Origin: an uncultured Saprospiraceae bacterium
Lineage (GTDB): Bacteria; Bacteroidota; Bacteroidia; Chitinophagales; Saprospiraceae
DNA length: 64,000 nucleotides
Assembly: GCA_937926205.1 (NCBI GenBank)
Contig: CALEYL010000032.1
Location: 87,156 to 151,155 of the forward strand
Direction of reading: 5' to 3'
The notes under the pieces were generated by a model. The model searched no databases, was not told where the DNA came from, and was given only the letters and a program-made list of their open reading frames with translations. A program made the translations under genes and the position numbers. This document shows, piece by piece, positions 41,272 through 48,659 of this stretch. Each line of letters opens with the position of its first letter. Positions within the stretch are counted from its first letter, which is position 1.

Positions 41272-42786
41272 ATGGAACCCATCATGCTCATTGTTGTCAT
41301 TGCCGTCGTAACGGTCATTACGTTCACGGCATTGATTGCGCGATTCAAGCGCTGCCCCTCCGACAAAATTCTGGTTGTTTACGGAAAAACCGGCGGTACT
41401 TCAGCCAAGTGTATACACGGCGGCGGTGTTTTTGTGTGGCCGGTTATTCAGGACTACGCTTATCTGGATTTGAAGCCCCTTTCCATTGAGGCAAACCTGA
41501 CCAATGCCCTGAGCCGTCAGAACATCCGCGTGGATGTTCCCTGCCGCTTTACCGTAGCCATTTCTACCGAACCCGATAGCATGGGCAATGCCGCAGAGCG
41601 CCTGCTGGGCCTGACCCCGGACCAGATTCAGGAATTGTCGAAAGACATCCTTTTTGGACAATTGCGCCTCGTCATCGCTACCATGACCATCGAGGAAATC
41701 AACTCCGACCGCGACAAATTTTTGGACAACATCTCCAAAAACGTGGATACTGAACTGAAAAAAATTGGTCTGAAACTCATCAACGTGAACGTAACTGACA
41801 TCAAGGACGAGTCGGGTTACATTGAGGCACTGGGAAAAGAAGCCGCTGCAAAAGCCATTAACGAAGCCAAAATCAGCGTTGCCGAACAGGAAAAAATCGG
41901 GGAAACGGGTAAAGCCCTCGCTGACCGCGAACGCGACACCCAGATTGCGGAAACGCATCGCGACCGCGACGTAAAAATTGCCATCACCCGCAAAGACCGC
42001 GAGGTGAGTATGGCTTCCGCTGTAAAAGAGGAATCCATTGGTAAGGCGGAAGCAGAGCGCGATACCCGGGTGAAAATGGCAGAAGCCAACGCCGTCGCTG
42101 TACAGGGGGAAAACTCCGCAAAAATTTCCATCGCCAACTCGGATGCGCTTCGCCGCGAGAAAGAAGCCGAATCGCTACGCATTGCAACGACTGCCGAAAA
42201 AGTGCAGCAGGCACGGGCGCTCGAAGAAGCTTACCAGGCAGAGCAAAAAGCGGAATTGGCCCGTTCAGAGCGGGAACGTTCCAGCCAGATCGCCAACGTG
42301 ATTGTTCCGGCTGAAATTGAAAAACAAAAAGCCATCATTCAGGCACAGGCGGAAGCAGAAAAAATCCGCGAGCAGGCCAAAGGGGAAGCCGATGCCATTT
42401 TTGCAAAAATGGAAGCAGAAGCCAAAGGTTTGCTGGAAATCCTGACCAAACAGGCCGATGGTTACCAGCGCGTGGTAGAAGCGGCGGGCGGCGATCCGTC
42501 GAAAGCCTTCCAGTTGCTGCTCATCGAAAAACTGCCTGAATTGGTGAAAACTCAGGTCGAAGCCGTGAAAAACATCAAAATCGACAAGATTACGGTGTGG
42601 GATTCGGGCTCCGAAAACGGCAACACCACTACGGCCAATTTTGTATCGGGCATGATGAAAACCGTGCCGCCACTGAACGATTTGTTCAACATGGCCGGTC
42701 TGAATCTGCCGACCTACCTGAAAGGAAAAGACGAAAATGCAACAGACACTACTGAGGCTACCGATGTCACGAAAGAAACAGAATGA
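41272..42786 (+). CDS. flotillin family protein
   Basis: A 504-residue flotillin (YqiK-like). An N-terminal membrane segment (about 4-22) is followed by a PHB/SPFH domain (about 25-200; KCIHGGGVFVWPVIQDYAYLDL, NIRVDVPCRFTVAI, TIEEINSDRDKF), then an Ala/Glu/Lys/Arg-rich coiled coil (about 200-400) and a C-terminal region ending in a Thr/Glu-rich tail. It forms large membrane-associated oligomers in detergent-resistant domains. It is the second gene of the NfeD-flotillin operon and ends in two hairpins. Confidence 0.95.
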   Translation: MEPIMLIVVIAVVTVITFTALIARFKRCPSDKILVVYGKTGGTSAKCIHGGGVFVWPVIQDYAYLDLKPLSIEANLTNALSRQNIRVDVPCRFTVAISTEPDSMGNAAERLLGLTPDQIQELSKDILFGQLRLVIATMTIEEINSDRDKFLDNISKNVDTELKKIGLKLINVNVTDIKDESGYIEALGKEAAAKAINEAKISVAEQEKIGETGKALADRERDTQIAETHRDRDVKIAITRKDREVSMASAVKEESIGKAEAERDTRVKMAEANAVAVQGENSAKISIANSDALRREKEAESLRIATTAEKVQQARALEEAYQAEQKAELARSERERSSQIANVIVPAEIEKQKAIIQAQAEAEKIREQAKGEADAIFAKMEAEAKGLLEILTKQADGYQRVVEAAGGDPSKAFQLLLIEKLPELVKTQVEAVKNIKIDKITVWDSGSENGNTTTANFVSGMMKTVPPLNDLFNMAGLNLPTYLKGKDENATDTTEATDVTKETE

Positions 42787-42802
42787 AACTAAACCGAATG
42801 GG

Positions 42803-42826
42803 GTGTGCGTCCTTCGGGGCGCACAC
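42803..42826 (+). terminator. stem-loop after flotillin
   Basis: GTGTGCG and CGCACAC flank a UUCG-type tetraloop region, a very stable hairpin 16 bases after the stop. No long T-run follows, so it may protect the mRNA end or act jointly with the next hairpin. Confidence 0.6.
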
Positions 42827-42883
42827 TGTATCTGCCTCTGATCATACCTCCAAAAAATAAGGCGCCGGTGCGCCAATGAAATC

Positions 42884-42920
42884 AAAAACCAACGCAGTGT
42901 AGTTCTGAGTTGGTTTTTTT
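42884..42920 (+). terminator. intrinsic terminator
   Basis: AAAACCAAC (42885-42893) pairs with GTTGGTTTT (42909-42917) and is followed by further T's. It closes the NfeD-flotillin unit and separates it from the PepSY gene. Confidence 0.75.
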
Positions 42921-43010
42921 ATTGCAATGGTTAACTGCGTTTTATCAGCAGAATAGGCGCTGTCAGTGACAAAATCTGTTATCTATGCAGTAAATAACAA
43001 TTCAGAACAG

Positions 43011-43742
43011 ATGAACACCAACTACCTCATCCGCAGAACGCACCGCTGGCTCGGCGTCATCATTGGTATCCAGTTTTTGGCCTGGACCCTGGGTGGGCTG
43101 TATTTTTCATGGAGTGATATGGACGAAGTGCACGGCGATTACGAAAAAAAACCGACGCCGGCGCTTGCCTTAAGCGGTTTGTATGCTTCGCCCGTTTCCG
43201 CGCTGGATAGCCTGCGGCGCGCTGAAGGCGTCAAGGAATTGTCGGACCTTCGTTTAGTTTCCATTTTGGGGAAGCTGCACTGGCAAATGGTTTACGTGAA
43301 AGACGGGAAGAAAAAAACGCGCCTTGCAGATGCGCTGAGCGGTTTTTTGCGCCCCCCTTTGACCGAAAAAGAAGCGCGGGAAGTGGCCAAACAGGGCTAT
43401 GCAGGTCCGGGGTCAATTGTTGCGGTTGAATATATGGAGGAAGCCGGTGGCCACCACGAATACCGGGAAAGTCCGCTGCCCGCTTATGCCATCACCTTCG
43501 ACGACGACCGCCACACCACCGTTTATGTCGCTGCGGAGCTCGGCACCATCCAAAAGTTCCGTAACCGCCCCTGGCGCCGCTTTGATTTTCTCTGGATGTT
43601 ACATACCATGGATTTTTCAGAGCGCGACAACATCAGCAACTGGCTGTTGCGGGCGTTTTCGATTTTTGGCCTGGCAACGGTGTCTTCCGGATTTTTGCTG
43701 TTTTTTGTCAGCAGGAAAAAGAAGCCGATAAAAGGCTCCTGA
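43011..43742 (+). CDS. PepSY-associated membrane protein
   Basis: A 243-residue protein. The ATG at 43011 is used; an earlier GTG (42966) would add 15 residues. RRTHRWLGVIIGIQFLAWTLGGLYFSW forms the first membrane helix (about 9-33); a PepSY-like periplasmic domain follows (about 40-190), and a second helix lies near the end (WLLRAFSIFGLATVSSGFLLFF), ending in SRKKK. This two-helix PepSY form is found in membrane reductase-like and iron-uptake-associated proteins. Its partner is unknown. Confidence 0.85.
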   Translation: MNTNYLIRRTHRWLGVIIGIQFLAWTLGGLYFSWSDMDEVHGDYEKKPTPALALSGLYASPVSALDSLRRAEGVKELSDLRLVSILGKLHWQMVYVKDGKKKTRLADALSGFLRPPLTEKEAREVAKQGYAGPGSIVAVEYMEEAGGHHEYRESPLPAYAITFDDDRHTTVYVAAELGTIQKFRNRPWRRFDFLWMLHTMDFSERDNISNWLLRAFSIFGLATVSSGFLLFFVSRKKKPIKGS

Positions 43743-43868
43743 TAGCACAGCCGGGGCGGGTTCACGAAAAAAAATCTGCAAAAAACATTCCCCTTATTGT
43801 CACATTCTTTTTGTTTCACAATTAATAAAAAGATTGTCCATTAAATACTCCAATAATCAGCCCTATAA

Positions 43869-43902
43869 ACCCGTCTGGTTGCTCAACCAGGCGGGTGTTT
43901 TG
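43869..43902 (+). terminator. intrinsic terminator downstream of the PepSY gene
   Basis: ACCCGTCTGGTT (43869-43880) pairs over all 12 positions, with one G-T wobble, with AACCAGGCGGGT (43885-43896) around GCTC, followed by GTTTTG. The tail contains the -33 TTG of the next promoter. Confidence 0.85.
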
Positions 43903-43928
43903 TTATGGATCAAAACCGCTTATCTTTG
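43900..43928 (+). promoter_or_regulatory. consensus promoter of the Uma2 gene
   Basis: TTG at 43900-43902 and TATCTTTG at 43921-43928 are 18 bases apart. The transcript would start near 43934, which rules out an ATG at 43905 and supports the start at 43947. Confidence 0.7.
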
Positions 43929-43946
43929 TGTAAAAGCAAACAGAAT

Positions 43947-44501
43947 ATGGCTGTTCAGGTAGAACGACAACGCTTTACTGTAGAAGATTACTACAAAATG
44001 GCTGAGGTTGGCATCCTCAAGCCAGAGGATCGTGTAGAATTGATTAATGGAGAAATCATTAAGATGAGCCCGATAAAAAGCCAGCACGCCGGTCATGTGA
44101 CACGGCTTAATGCTTTGTTGAGCAAATTAATTGGCGACCTCGCGATTGTCAGCGTTCAAAATCCCATAAGGATAGATGATTTTTCAGAACCGGAACCGGA
44201 TATTGCTTTGTTGAAACCACTTGCCGATTTCTATACAGTGCATCACCCAGGGCCCGAAGACGTTTTTTTGCTCATTGAAGTTTCTGACACGACGCTGCGC
44301 TACGATCAAAAAGTTAAGCTGAAACTTTATGCAGAGGCGGGCATACCGGAAGTTTGGATTGTAAATTTACAGGATCGGTGCGTAGAAGTTTACCGCGAAC
44401 CGGAAGCCGGGCGTTATCAATCCCAGTCGATTGTTTCTCCGGATGGTGTCTTGCATCTTTCTGAATTTGATCTTTCTTTTGCGGCAAGCGCTATTATTTA
44501 G
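43947..44501 (+). CDS. Uma2 family (DUF820) nuclease-fold protein
   Basis: A 184-residue cytoplasmic protein with the Uma2/DUF820 pattern: FTVEDYYKMAEVGIL.PEDRVELINGEIIKMSP near 9-40 and EPEPDIALLKP, then VFLLIEVSDTTLRYDQKVKLKLYAEAGIPEVWIV near 105-140. These supply the restriction-endonuclease-like active site: Glu in ELINGEI, Asp in PEPDIAL, and E-x-S..K in LLIEVSDTTLRYDQKVK. Uma2 proteins are abundant in cyanobacteria and other gene-rich bacteria, are often mobile, and have no firm function. The gene is preceded by its own terminator/promoter pair and stops 8 bases before the convergent transporter stop. Confidence 0.9.
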   Translation: MAVQVERQRFTVEDYYKMAEVGILKPEDRVELINGEIIKMSPIKSQHAGHVTRLNALLSKLIGDLAIVSVQNPIRIDDFSEPEPDIALLKPLADFYTVHHPGPEDVFLLIEVSDTTLRYDQKVKLKLYAEAGIPEVWIVNLQDRCVEVYREPEAGRYQSQSIVSPDGVLHLSEFDLSFAASAII

Positions 44502-44509
44502 GTGTCTCA

Positions 44510-45901
44510 TTACTGATACCCCACCATCACCCCAAAAACCACGCCCAACACCCCCAGCAAAACCAGCATTGCCGTCAGCGGCACAATAAACCGCAGCCAG
44601 CGGTCGAACGGCATCCGGCACATCCCCAGCATGGCGATGAGGCCGCCCAGGGCAGGGTTGACCAAATTGGTGAGGCCGTCGCCCATCTGAAAAGCGAGGA
44701 TGGTGGTTTGGCGGGTGAGGCCCAGCACGTCGCCCACCGGAATCAACACCGGCAAAGTTGCCAGCGCCTGTCCGCTGCCCGATGGAATCAGGAAGTTCAT
44801 AACAGATTGTACCATCGTCATGCCGACTGCCGAAGCGTAAAGCGGCAAATCGGTGAGCAGGCCCGACAGGTAATGCGCAATGGTGTCGTTGATGTGCCCC
44901 ATTTCCAAAACCTCCTTAATGGCGCTGGCATAACCCACCATAAAAGCGCCGGGCGCTACTACTGCAACGGATTTTAGGGCAATGCGGCCAAATTCGCTGC
45001 CGCTGAGCCGGTCAACAAAACCGATAACCAACGCCAGCATGCAAAAAAGCGCTGCCAGGTCGCTGATGAACCAATGGTGCACAAAAACGCCGTACAACAA
45101 AATCCCGATGCCCGAAAAAAAGACCGCCAAAACCAGCCAGTCCTTGCCACGAAGGCGGTAATCTTCAATGGCCTGCGACAAATTCAACCCTTCCGTATCC
45201 AGCCCGGTGGCCAGGCTTGAATCCGGTTCGCGCAGGATTTTTTTGAAATAGCGAACATTGTACCAGGCCAGCAGCGACAGTCCCGAAAAACACAAAATGC
45301 TGCGCAGCCAGGCGCCCGAAAACAGGGGCAGTTGCGCAATTTTTTGACCGGTTCCAATGCTGTATGGATTGATGGGAGACAACCCAAATCCGACCGTTAC
45401 AGCAGCAACAGAGATGCCTGCTGCCAGCATCAGGTCGCCGCCGATGGCCAGACTGAGCAGGGCAGCTATTGGAATCATGGCGATGTTATTTTCGTAACCC
45501 ACAAAAACGCCGAGGCTGCCAAACAGGAAGGTCATCACCACCACGATGAGGTAGCGCCTTTTCAGGCCTAATTTCCGGACCATCGTGCCCACCGCATTTT
45601 CAACGGCTTTGGAGTGGTCCAGAAACCCAAACATGATGCCGCTCGCCAGCACGATGAACACAATGTCAACGGCTGTTTTAAAGCCTTTCGGCAAAGCCCG
45701 GAACATGTCGAACAAGCCTACCGGGGTAGATTCCATGTATTTAAAGGACCCGGGCCGCACCATCGTGATCCCGTTTTCTGTTATCCGCTCGTATTGTCCC
45801 GCCGGGATAAAATAGCTCATCGCCGCAGCCATGGTCAGAATGCCGAATAGCATAACGGCAGGGTGGGGGATGTAGTCGTACCACTTTTTCTGGTTTTTCA
45901 T
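44510..45901 (-). CDS. YfcC family basic amino-acid/dicarboxylate transporter
   Basis: A 463-residue inner-membrane protein of about 11-12 helices. The N-terminus IPHPAVMLFGILTMAAAMSYFIPAGQYER and the central GYENNIAMIPIAALLSLAIGGDLMLAAGISVAAVTVGFGLSPINPYSIGTGQKIAQLPLFSG are marks of the YfcC/DcuC-related family; NFLIPSGSGQALATLPVLIPVGD near 370 is the second conserved loop. Members move arginine, ornithine or C4-dicarboxylates; the actual substrate is unknown. It converges on the Uma2 gene. Confidence 0.9.
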   Translation of the reverse strand: MKNQKKWYDYIPHPAVMLFGILTMAAAMSYFIPAGQYERITENGITMVRPGSFKYMESTPVGLFDMFRALPKGFKTAVDIVFIVLASGIMFGFLDHSKAVENAVGTMVRKLGLKRRYLIVVVMTFLFGSLGVFVGYENNIAMIPIAALLSLAIGGDLMLAAGISVAAVTVGFGLSPINPYSIGTGQKIAQLPLFSGAWLRSILCFSGLSLLAWYNVRYFKKILREPDSSLATGLDTEGLNLSQAIEDYRLRGKDWLVLAVFFSGIGILLYGVFVHHWFISDLAALFCMLALVIGFVDRLSGSEFGRIALKSVAVVAPGAFMVGYASAIKEVLEMGHINDTIAHYLSGLLTDLPLYASAVGMTMVQSVMNFLIPSGSGQALATLPVLIPVGDVLGLTRQTTILAFQMGDGLTNLVNPALGGLIAMLGMCRMPFDRWLRFIVPLTAMLVLLGVLGVVFGVMVGYQ

Positions 45902-45954
45902 CTCGGATGGATTGACGGCGTTGGCCGATGATTGATTACTTTTGTCATGCTGCC

Positions 45955-45987
45955 AAAGGTGACACCTTTCCAGAAGGTGTTACCTTT
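45955..45987. repeat. palindromic repeat between divergent genes
   Basis: AAAGGTGACACCTT (45955-45968) and AAGGTGTTACCTTT (45974-45987) pair with one G-T wobble around a 5-base loop; each arm is itself nearly palindromic (AAGGTG/CACCTT). It lies between the transporter and the LRR gene and could be a dispersed repeat or a two-site operator. Confidence 0.65.
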
Positions 45988-46052
45988 TCGGGTATTCAAA
46001 CGCCGCACAAAATAAACAAAGTCGCGATGCCAAAAACCAAAGTATTGGGGAT

Positions 46053-47936
46053 ATGAAAGTTTACGATCTGAATATTGCTTTGTCGCAACCGGAAGCGGTT
46101 ACGGAGCTTTATTTGACGAATCGCAATTTTGATCCATTCCCGGTCGCCATTTTTTGCTTTAAAAACCTGGAGGTACTGGATTTGTCTTCCTGCCGAATCC
46201 GGGAACTACCTCCGGAAATCGCTTCCTTTACACAACTACATACCCTGGTGCTGAACGACAATGCAATGGCCAGTTTGCCAGCAGCGATTAGGCAATTGCC
46301 TTTGCGTGTTTTATCGCTTGCAGCAAACCGCTTTACAGTTATACCAGACGCGATCATGCAGATGACGGCACTCCGCGAATTGTCTTTGGCGAACAACCTC
46401 CTTATGGCCTTGCCGGATGCCTTGTTTCAGCTAAAGGGTTTGACCCGGCTGGATATTTCCGGCAATCTGCTGAGCGTGCTCCCGCCCGGCATCAAACGCC
46501 TCCGCTTGCTAAAGCAACTGCGCCTTGGAAGCAATCAAATATCAACGCTTCCTTCAGCACTTTTTCAGTGCAAAAAAATAGAGGAACTTACGCTGGACGA
46601 GAACGAATTCAGTAAAATCCCGGCGGGCATCGGAAACCTGGAAGCCCTAGAAAACCTCGATCTTTCCCATAACAACTTGCGTTCGCTGCCGGCAGAACTC
46701 GGGCATTGCCAAAACCTGCGCCGCCTTCGGCTTCATCACAACCAATTGTCCAAACTTCCGGAATTTCAATCCCCTTTCAAACACCTGCTTTTATTCGATG
46801 CGGCCCACAATCAATTGTCGCGCCTCCCGGAGTGGCTGGGCAGTTGTACGCGACTGGAAGAAATGAACCTTTCCGGCAACCGACTTCGAAAATTACCCGA
46901 ATTTCTGGCTGCGCTACCCCGCTTGTCCCGGCTTGATGTTTCCGCGAACAGCTTGTCGAAATGGCCGGCATTGCCTCCTGCGCTGAGCTCTCTTAACCTG
47001 AGCGATAACCCCCTGACAAGCGTACCCACTTCGATTGGTCAGCTAAGCAGACTCCGGGAATTGCTTCTCGACCAGACAAAACTGAAGTACTTACCCGCAG
47101 CTATGCGGAATTTAAAGGAACTGGAAACGCTGTCCGGCACAGGCGTCATTTTAAAAGCACTGCCCCAGAGCCTGTTTTTATTGCCCCAAATTCAGCATTT
47201 CGAAGGCTTTTTGGACGACCATCCGGCAAAGTCGTTGGAGCGATTGTGGCAGCTGGCCCGGGAGGCGCCCCTTGCTGCAAATTTGCGCAGACCACTTTAC
47301 GACGCTTTTTTAGGCCAGCCCGGCGCATTGTCAAAAGTGAGCATTCCAGGCCTTTTTCGCCTGCTCCGCTACAAAGACCTGGCGTTTATCATTCGCAAAG
47401 AATTGATCCGGCGCAGCGAGGAGCATCCGGATAGCGCATTACTGGCCGGGAAAGTGTTGTATTGCGCAGGGCGTTCTCTATTCAATCACACAGAATTACA
47501 GGATCGGCTGGAAAAACAGGGCGTCGGGTTTGCTACCCGGCCAAACGAAAAAATCACCCATGTTTTATTGGGGGAGGCGCCGGAATATCATCCTGCTTTG
47601 TCAAAACAAAATTTGATTTTCATCAACGAAAGGGTGCTGACCCGTTTTCTCGACCATGCTGAAAAGCGTCATTTAGCCAGCGATGCTACCCCGAAAGAAC
47701 TGGAGAACCTTCGGCAATTGTTGTTTCATGATGACCCGGTAAATGTAGAAATTGCGCTGCGCATGATGGAGAATGGTGGCCTTCCCGAAGCGTTACGGAA
47801 TGAATTGCTGGCCATGTTTCTGGCCCGGCGGCCCGGTGTGCCGGATGCATTGCTCGGAATGATGCGCAATTTGTTACTGTTGAACATCCCTGAAAGCGAT
47901 AGGGAATTGCTCTATATTCAGCGAACAAACGCTTAG
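46053..47936 (+). CDS. leucine-rich repeat protein with C-terminal BRCT-like domain
   Basis: A 627-residue protein without a signal peptide, so cytoplasmic. About 14 leucine-rich repeats with a 23-residue period (LxxLxLxxNxLxxLPxx) run from about 15 to 370. A helical linker follows. Residues about 465-545 (GKVLYCAGRSLFNHTELQDRLEKQGVGFATRPNEKITHVLLG... NLIFINERVLTRFLDH) have the pattern of a BRCT domain: the GK-x-(F/L)-x-xxG start, THVLxG and a terminal W/F-xxFL. The tail is helical. LRRs of this plant/bacterial type bind proteins; BRCT domains bind phosphopeptides or DNA ends. The pairing is uncommon. The stop codon overlaps that of the convergent VTT gene. Confidence 0.78.
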   Translation: MKVYDLNIALSQPEAVTELYLTNRNFDPFPVAIFCFKNLEVLDLSSCRIRELPPEIASFTQLHTLVLNDNAMASLPAAIRQLPLRVLSLAANRFTVIPDAIMQMTALRELSLANNLLMALPDALFQLKGLTRLDISGNLLSVLPPGIKRLRLLKQLRLGSNQISTLPSALFQCKKIEELTLDENEFSKIPAGIGNLEALENLDLSHNNLRSLPAELGHCQNLRRLRLHHNQLSKLPEFQSPFKHLLLFDAAHNQLSRLPEWLGSCTRLEEMNLSGNRLRKLPEFLAALPRLSRLDVSANSLSKWPALPPALSSLNLSDNPLTSVPTSIGQLSRLRELLLDQTKLKYLPAAMRNLKELETLSGTGVILKALPQSLFLLPQIQHFEGFLDDHPAKSLERLWQLAREAPLAANLRRPLYDAFLGQPGALSKVSIPGLFRLLRYKDLAFIIRKELIRRSEEHPDSALLAGKVLYCAGRSLFNHTELQDRLEKQGVGFATRPNEKITHVLLGEAPEYHPALSKQNLIFINERVLTRFLDHAEKRHLASDATPKELENLRQLLFHDDPVNVEIALRMMENGGLPEALRNELLAMFLARRPGVPDALLGMMRNLLLLNIPESDRELLYIQRTNA

Positions 47937-48505
47937 CCAAAAAAAGAACCCACCGCAAAAATGCAGGCTGAACAAAGCAGGAGTTCACCAATAAAGACCA
48001 CGGCGATAAATTTGACAAAATTCATGCGTATGGCGCCGGCTACATACGAGGCAAGGTCGGTTGGCACTGCAGGGAAAAAAGCCCAGAATAGCAAAAACAA
48101 CAAACCCGAAGGACTTTCCAGCCGGGCCCGTATTTTGTCCATTTTTTCGGGATATTTTTTGTTGAAAAAGTCATTCAGCCCGAGCTGATCTGAGAAAAAA
48201 TAGATCATGGCGGAAGAGGCCAGGATGCCGGCCATAGAAATGGATAAAACAAGCACCGGTTGCGTTTGAAAAACCATGGTACCGGCCAGTACGAGAGGCG
48301 TACTCGGCAACAAGGTAAAACCCCTGACAACAGAGAGTACACCAAAGAGAACAATCAGTTGATCTTCGTAGAGCAACAGGTAGTCTGCCAGTGCCTCTGG
48401 TGTAAAAGCTTCCCGGTGGGTCAGATAATATCCTATGGAAAACACAATTAGGAGAACCCATGCCAGAAGCGCCCCTTTGCGGGCTATGGAAAAATACCTG
48501 CTCAT
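47933..48505 (-). CDS. TVP38/TMEM64 (VTT domain) membrane protein
   Basis: A 190-residue membrane protein with five or six helices. The VTT/SNARE-associated signature is present: LPSTPLVLAGTMVF near 66-79, ILASSAMIYFFSDQLG near 94-108 and FWAFFPAVPTDLASYVAGAIRMNFVKF near 138-165. The family includes DedA-like scramblases and lipid carriers of the inner membrane. It is convergent with the LRR gene and overlaps it by four bases (stops TTA/TAG share two bases). Confidence 0.88.
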   Translation of the reverse strand: MSRYFSIARKGALLAWVLLIVFSIGYYLTHREAFTPEALADYLLLYEDQLIVLFGVLSVVRGFTLLPSTPLVLAGTMVFQTQPVLVLSISMAGILASSAMIYFFSDQLGLNDFFNKKYPEKMDKIRARLESPSGLLFLLFWAFFPAVPTDLASYVAGAIRMNFVKFIAVVFIGELLLCSACIFAVGSFFG

Positions 48506-48560
48506 GAATGCAAAGTAAAATAGTTGTGGATATATCCGGGATTAAAATGAAAAATTAAGT

Positions 48561-48603
48561 TTTTGCGGCAGGCGTTTCCGAATTCGATTCGCCTGCCGCA
48601 AAA
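48561..48603. repeat. 14-bp-arm palindrome
   Basis: TTTTGCGGCAGGCG (48561-48574) pairs with CGCCTGCCGCAAAA (48590-48603) around an interior that holds CGAATTCG. The GGCAGG core is shared with the palindromes at 12101-12122, 12239-12257 and 63900-63919. It lies in the gap downstream of the CHAP gene and may aid termination, but lacks a T-run. Confidence 0.65.
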
Positions 48604-48659
48604 GTACTTTATACCTGACCCCGTTCAATGAAATCGGGTAAAACATATGATTGAACCAA

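Noticed and set aside
43905..43946. Upstream ATG for the Uma2 gene
   Set aside because: It lies before the expected transcript start set by the TTG/TATCTTTG promoter.
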